NCBI GenBank assembly: GCA_947505995.1
Contig: CANNNB010000012.1
Location: forward strand, 1 to 20,369
Reading direction: 5' to 3'
Origin: Comamonadaceae bacterium
GTDB lineage: Bacteria > Pseudomonadota > Gammaproteobacteria > Burkholderiales > Burkholderiaceae
Length of the DNA: 20,369 nucleotides
Positions 16,875 to 20,369 of the stretch are shown piece by piece. A model generated the notes under the pieces. It searched no databases. It saw nothing but the letters and a program-made list of their open reading frames with translations, and was not told the DNA's origin. Each line of letters starts with the position of its first letter. Position 1 is the stretch's first letter. The translations under genes were made by a program, and so were the position numbers.

Positions 16875-17878
16875 GACTTTGTACCTTGTGCTTGCGTCTT
16901 GTCTTTCAACACTGAGGCAAACAAGCCCAAGATGCCGCGGGGTGCCAGCACCACCAAAGCTACGATAAACAAGCCCATCCACAACTGCCAATGCTTGCCC
17001 AAATTGAAGCCTGCGACTTCGGGCAAGTCTTTGAACAGATGAAGTAAATATTCAAATGAGAAAGCGCCCACAATGGCGCCTGCAAAATTGCCCATACCGC
17101 CCAAGATGACCATCATGATGACGTGTGCACTCATGTGAAAACCCATGAGCTCAGGGTTGACATAACCCGACTGCGCTCCCCACAAGAAGCCAGCTAATCC
17201 TGCCAGTGCGCCTGCCAAAGTAAAGGCTGCCAGTTTATGGTTGAACGTGCCATAACCCAGTGCACGCATCCGGTGTTCGTTGACACGAATGCCAGCCAGT
17301 GCACGACCAAAGGGGCTCCACAGCAATCGCCGTAAAAATAAATAGACCAAGACCATGAGGACCAAGGTGAAGAAATAGAAAACCGTTTTATTTTCTAAAT
17401 CAAATAAAGCAGCTTCAGGTTTGAAGTTGATGTAGATGCCGTCTGAGCCGCCCAATACCTTGTTGTCAAAGAAGGCATAGAACACCATCTGTGCAAAAGC
17501 CATGGTGACCATGATGAAATAAATGCCGTGGGTGCGCACGACCAAGAAGCCAATGATCAAAGCCAACAGGGCCGAAGCACCGACCGCTGCAGGCAAGGTC
17601 CACCACAAAGACACCGGCTCGCCTGGTGGCGTTAAAAATGCCAAGGCATAGCCTGCCACACCAAAGTAAGCGGCATGTCCTAAAGACACCAGTCCCGTAA
17701 CACCTTGGAGCAAATCAAGACTCATGGCAAAGATGGCCAAGATCATCATGCGTGTAACCATTTGCAGGTAATAGTCAGTGCCTACAAAGGGAAAAGCTGC
17801 CAGTGCTAAAAGCGCGGCACCCAGCAAAATTTTCAAACTGCGTGGCAGTGTTTCAAGGGGGGCGTGTGCGTCGCTCAT
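16871..17878 (-). CDS. livM: LIV-type ABC transporter permease (LivM)
   Basis: A 335-residue inner-membrane permease with about nine to ten hydrophobic segments. The family blocks GLVSLGHAAYFGVAGYALAF (about residues 62-81) and the cytoplasmic coupling loop GRALAGIRVNEHRMRALGY, followed by HKLAAFTLAGALAGLAG, are present. MMVILGGMGNFAGAIVGA is another conserved LivM stretch. With LivH it forms the channel through which the substrate delivered by the periplasmic binding protein is imported. It starts ten bases after the livH stop and overlaps livG by four bases, so the order of the classical liv operon (H, M, G, F) is kept. Confidence 0.95.
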   Translation of the reverse strand: MSDAHAPLETLPRSLKILLGAALLALAAFPFVGTDYYLQMVTRMMILAIFAMSLDLLQGVTGLVSLGHAAYFGVAGYALAFLTPPGEPVSLWWTLPAAVGASALLALIIGFLVVRTHGIYFIMVTMAFAQMVFYAFFDNKVLGGSDGIYINFKPEAALFDLENKTVFYFFTLVLMVLVYLFLRRLLWSPFGRALAGIRVNEHRMRALGYGTFNHKLAAFTLAGALAGLAGFLWGAQSGYVNPELMGFHMSAHVIMMVILGGMGNFAGAIVGAFSFEYLLHLFKDLPEVAGFNLGKHWQLWMGLFIVALVVLAPRGILGLFASVLKDKTQAQGTKS

Positions 17879-17888
17879 GCCAAGCCCT

Positions 17889-18752
17889 TTAGTTTTTGAA
17901 CAAGCCTTCAGGCTTGTAAAGTAAAACCATGGCCATTAAGACATAGACCAGCATGCCTGCCACTTGCGGCAGCAACACTTTGCCAAAGGTGTCAACCAAA
18001 CCCACCAGCAACGCCGCAATGAGCGCGCCTTTGACCGAGCCAATGCCACCAATAACCACCACCACAAAACACATGATGAGAACTTGGGAGCCCATGTTGG
18101 GATAGACACTGGAAACAGGCGCAGCCACCATGCCTGCAATGGTGGCCAGGCCCACGCCCATGGCAAACACCAAAGCATGAATCAGTTTGATGTTGACGCC
18201 CAATGCTTCGGTCATTTCGTGATTGAAAGCACCCGCGCGAATTTTCATGCCCAAGCGTGTTTTTGAAATGAGCAAGTAAAGACCCAAAGCCAGCAACAAA
18301 CAAACGCCAGACATGAACAAACGGTAGACCGGATACGAAAGTGTTTCGGTGAGCGGAATAGAGGCGCTGAGAACATCGGGAATGGTGACGCCATGCACAT
18401 CGTCGCCCCACAAAATGGAACGCATCTCTTCAAAAACGTAAATGAGACCAAAGGTTAGGAGCACTTGGTCGAGGTGATCGCGTTTGTAAAAGTGCCTGAA
18501 CAACAACCATTCAAGCAACAAACCAAACAGCACAGAAAGCAGTGTGCCCAAGATGATGGCAAGTGTGAAGCTTTGGGTCATGGCAGCCAATGACCATGCC
18601 AAATAGGCGCCCAACATGTAGAAACTACCGTGCGCCAAATTGACTACGCCCATGATGCCAAAAATCAAAGTCAGACCCGCCGCCAACATGAACAGCAGCA
18701 ATCCGTATTGAACACTGTTTAGCAATTGAATGAGGAAATTGACGAAATCCAT
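17889..18752 (-). CDS. livH: LIV-type ABC transporter permease (LivH)
   Basis: A 287-residue inner-membrane permease with about eight hydrophobic segments. It starts MDFVNFLIQLLNSVQYGLLL and carries the family blocks IFGIMGVVNLAHGSFYMLGA (about residues 30-49), the coupling loop RLGMKIRAGAFNHEMTEALG, and VVVVIGGIGSVKGALIAA. It pairs with LivM. The start at 18752 lacks a strong ribosome-binding site. An intrinsic terminator stands about 50 bases upstream, between this gene and the binding-protein gene, so livHMGF are probably expressed by readthrough at a lower level than the binding protein. Confidence 0.95.
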   Translation of the reverse strand: MDFVNFLIQLLNSVQYGLLLFMLAAGLTLIFGIMGVVNLAHGSFYMLGAYLAWSLAAMTQSFTLAIILGTLLSVLFGLLLEWLLFRHFYKRDHLDQVLLTFGLIYVFEEMRSILWGDDVHGVTIPDVLSASIPLTETLSYPVYRLFMSGVCLLLALGLYLLISKTRLGMKIRAGAFNHEMTEALGVNIKLIHALVFAMGVGLATIAGMVAAPVSSVYPNMGSQVLIMCFVVVVIGGIGSVKGALIAALLVGLVDTFGKVLLPQVAGMLVYVLMAMVLLYKPEGLFKN

Positions 18753-18776
18753 AGGAGAAAGGTTAACACTAAAGCG

Positions 18777-18796
18777 TTTGAGTATTGCGTCTCAAA
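18777..18796. repeat. Small inverted repeat in the livH leader
   Basis: TTTGAG (18777-18782) and CTCAAA (18791-18796) form a six-base inverted repeat with an eight-base loop between the terminator and livH. It could fold in the livH leader RNA or bind a protein; it may also be chance. Confidence 0.35.
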
Positions 18797-18803
18797 AAGA
18801 CAT

Positions 18804-18830
18804 AAAAAAAGCGGCGGATCGCTCCGCCGC
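18804..18830 (-). terminator. Intrinsic terminator between the binding-protein gene and livH
   Basis: On the minus strand an eight-base GC-rich stem (GCGGCGGA, 18823-18830, with TCCGCCGC, 18811-18818), a GCGA loop and a run of seven T (18804-18810) form a textbook Rho-independent terminator. It begins about 24 bases after the stop of the binding-protein gene. Confidence 0.9.
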
Positions 18831-18853
18831 TTTGGCGTGACAGGCTGATGGAA

Positions 18854-20050
18854 TTAGCCCATGCGGCAACCAGCGCCAGAATCGGCCAGCGCTTTGGAAG
18901 CAATGCCAATGACTTTATTTTCACCTTTATCAGCCACGCGCAAGTAGATGTCTTGCACAGGATTGTGTGATTTGCTCATGGTCCACTTGCCACGTGGGCT
19001 GTCAATGACAGCGCCTTCCATGGCCTTGTAGAGTTCTGGTTTCTTGGACAAGTCACCTTTAACGGCATTGGCACCTTGGACCAGCAAAAGTCCTGTGTCG
19101 TAGCCTTGAACAGCATAAACGTCCGGTTGCATTTTGAAAGCTTTGGCGTATTCCAAACGGAAGGTTTTGTTGCGTGGTGTGTCTAGGGAATCACTGTAGT
19201 GAAGGGTGGTCATCACACCATCTGCTGCTGGGCCTGCAGCTTCCAACACACCTTCGGTGAGGAAGCCAGAACCATAAAGTGCAATTTTGCCCTTCAGGCC
19301 AGCTGCAGCAAAGTCTTTCATGAACTTGGCGCCGGAAGGACCTGCAAAGAAACAAGCTACTGCGTCGGGCTTCAATGCGGCAATTTCTGTGAGCAAAGCT
19401 TGAAACTCAACGTTAGGGAAGGGCAGCCCCAACTCTTTGACAATGGTACCGCCCGCCTTGGTATAGCTTTCTTTGAAGCCTTCGAAGGCCTCGTCGCCAG
19501 CCGCATATTTCCAAGTGATCCAAACTGCTTTCTTGTGCCCTTTGGCCACCCTGGCTTGGCCCAGTGCCAATGTGGGTTGGCTGTTGGAGAAGCTGGTGCG
19601 AAAAACATTTGGAGCGCACAAGGAACGCGTTGCGGCATGGATACCAGCGTTGGGGATCAAGGACAGGACACCTGAGTCGCGGGCTACTTTTTGGATGCCC
19701 ATTTGCACGCCAGAGTGCACGGTACCTATGAGTACATCGACCTTGTCGCGCTGAACCAATTTGTTGGCGTTTTCAATGCCTTTGGAGGGATCGGATTCAT
19801 CGTCGACTTTGAACCATTCAATTTCACGTCCACCCAACTTGCCGCCTTGCTCGTTGATGGCCATGCGCACACCATTTTCAATGGCCACGCCCAAGGGTGC
19901 AAATGCGCCAGAGTAGGGCAGCATCAATCCGACGCGAATTTTGCCGGACTGACCCTGCGCTAATTCGGGCAACAACAAGCTTGAACTGGCGGCTCCCACT
20001 AAAGCGGCACTGCGGGTCAAAACCAAACGACGTGAGGGTGAGGTAGTCAT
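18854..20050 (-). CDS. LIV-type ABC transporter substrate-binding protein with Tat-like signal
   Basis: A 398-residue periplasmic binding protein (Peripla_BP_6 type) that should deliver substrate to the LivHMGF importer downstream. The N-terminus has a twin-arginine-like signal, SPSRRLVLT at residues 5-12, followed by a hydrophobic stretch and likely cleavage near LAQG (about residue 33), so export by the Tat route is possible. The mature protein begins KIRVGLMLPYSGAFAPLG and contains NKLVQRDKVDVLIGTVHSG, typical of the family. The ATG at 20050 follows a strong AAGGAG ribosome-binding site; the eleven upstream codons in frame are not needed. Ligands of related proteins include amino acids, amides and aromatic or other organic acids; the sequence does not decide between them. 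A CoA-transferase gene at the end of the operon favours an organic acid. Confidence 0.93.
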   Translation of the reverse strand: MTTSPSRRLVLTRSAALVGAASSSLLLPELAQGQSGKIRVGLMLPYSGAFAPLGVAIENGVRMAINEQGGKLGGREIEWFKVDDESDPSKGIENANKLVQRDKVDVLIGTVHSGVQMGIQKVARDSGVLSLIPNAGIHAATRSLCAPNVFRTSFSNSQPTLALGQARVAKGHKKAVWITWKYAAGDEAFEGFKESYTKAGGTIVKELGLPFPNVEFQALLTEIAALKPDAVACFFAGPSGAKFMKDFAAAGLKGKIALYGSGFLTEGVLEAAGPAADGVMTTLHYSDSLDTPRNKTFRLEYAKAFKMQPDVYAVQGYDTGLLLVQGANAVKGDLSKKPELYKAMEGAVIDSPRGKWTMSKSHNPVQDIYLRVADKGENKVIGIASKALADSGAGCRMG

Positions 20051-20164
20051 GAGAATCTCCTTGTAGGATGCATTATGTTGCATATCGAGGATAAAAAAAA
20101 CTAGGTAATACCCTGATTTTTTTAAAAACCGATGCTGGACGATAAGACAATGAAGGTCTAAATA
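20051..20164 (-). promoter_or_regulatory. Upstream region of the importer operon
   Basis: This AT-rich gap of 114 bases separates tRNA-Arg from the binding-protein gene. CATAAT on the minus strand, inside the short ATGCA-rich segment near 20067-20085, could be a -10 element, but the matching -35 position is only a run of T. Readthrough from the tRNA genes is also possible, since I see no strong terminator after tRNA-Arg. Confidence 0.3.
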
Positions 20165-20241
20165 TGGTCTGCCCGGAGGGACTCGAACCCCCGACCTACG
20201 GCTTAGAAGGCCGTTGCTCTATCCAGTTGAGCTACGGGCAG
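20165..20241 (-). tRNA. tRNA-Arg (anticodon TCT)
   Basis: A 77-base gene folds as a standard cloverleaf. The acceptor stem pairs CTGCCCG (20235-20241) with CGGGCAG (20169-20175); U8-A9, a GCTC/GAGC D-stem, anticodon stem ACGGC/GCCGT with loop CTTCTAA, and a T-arm with TTCGAGT follow. The anticodon TCT reads AGA. The discriminator base is A at 20168 and CCA is encoded at 20165-20167. This is one of the tRNA classes whose wobble U is usually modified by the MnmEG/MnmC pathway. Confidence 0.97.
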
Positions 20242-20243
20242 AT

Positions 20244-20277
20244 AAAAAAGGCCCTAGAACCAAGAAGGTAGGGCCTT
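20244..20277 (-). terminator. Terminator-like hairpin between tRNA-Pro and tRNA-Arg
   Basis: On the minus strand AAGGCCCTA (20269-20277) pairs with TAGGGCCTT (20248-20256) around a twelve-base loop, and the right arm runs into six T (20244-20249). It looks like an intrinsic terminator for tRNA-Pro, yet the T run ends only two bases before the first base of tRNA-Arg. Confidence 0.75.
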
Positions 20278-20289
20278 AATTGAGAAAAA

Positions 20290-20366
<77 letters not shown>

Positions 20367-20369
20367 ACA

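Noticed and set aside
17964..18411. Open frames opposite and within livH
   Set aside because: They are shadows of a hydrophobic permease gene; their translations are rich in His, Arg and Cys and resemble no family.

Overview
The window is a compact chromosomal segment of a betaproteobacterium, most likely order Burkholderiales and close to Comamonadaceae (for example Limnohabitans- or Rhodoferax-like). This rests on the gene content and protein style: cysI-DUF934-cysH-cysD-cysN order, argA next to hrpA, and two LIV-type solute-binding proteins. Base composition looks close to even. Placement at genus level is an inference. I see no phage, transposon, CRISPR array or defence gene, and no gene-free stretch longer than about 200 bases.

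Layout from left to right. (a) 1-4357, minus strand: an assimilatory sulfate-reduction operon read cysI, DUF934, cysH, cysD, cysN. The cysN gene runs off the left edge. The operon reduces sulfate through APS to sulfite and sulfide; a CysJ flavoprotein is not present in it. (b) 4358-4555: a divergent control region with a plausible cysI promoter and a direct repeat where a LysR-type activator such as CysB could bind. (c) 4556-5764, plus: an orphan LIV-type periplasmic binding protein. (d) 5767-7768, minus: yggX followed by mnmC; the N-terminal methyltransferase half of MnmC looks decayed. (e) 7886-9199, plus: ferredoxin-NADP reductase and DsbB. (f) 9192-10541, minus: argA, head-to-head with (g) hrpA, plus, ending at 14508.

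(h) 14502-20050, minus: a full LIV-type ABC importer read binding protein, intrinsic terminator, livH, livM, livG, livF, and then a short CaiB/BaiF-type CoA-transferase. The CoA-transferase as last gene suggests that the imported compound may be an organic acid handled as a CoA thioester rather than a branched-chain amino acid. (i) 20165-20366, minus: tRNA-Pro(TGG) and tRNA-Arg(TCT), both with encoded CCA, separated by a terminator-like hairpin.

Genes are tightly packed. Several pairs overlap by 1-4 bases in the same direction, and three convergent pairs meet with a 2-base gap or a 7-8 base overlap and no visible terminator. I found no convincing new multi-gene system. The most interesting points are the degenerate methyltransferase domain of MnmC, the importer plus CoA-transferase operon, the hairpin between the two tRNAs, and the shared control region of cysI and the orphan binding protein.
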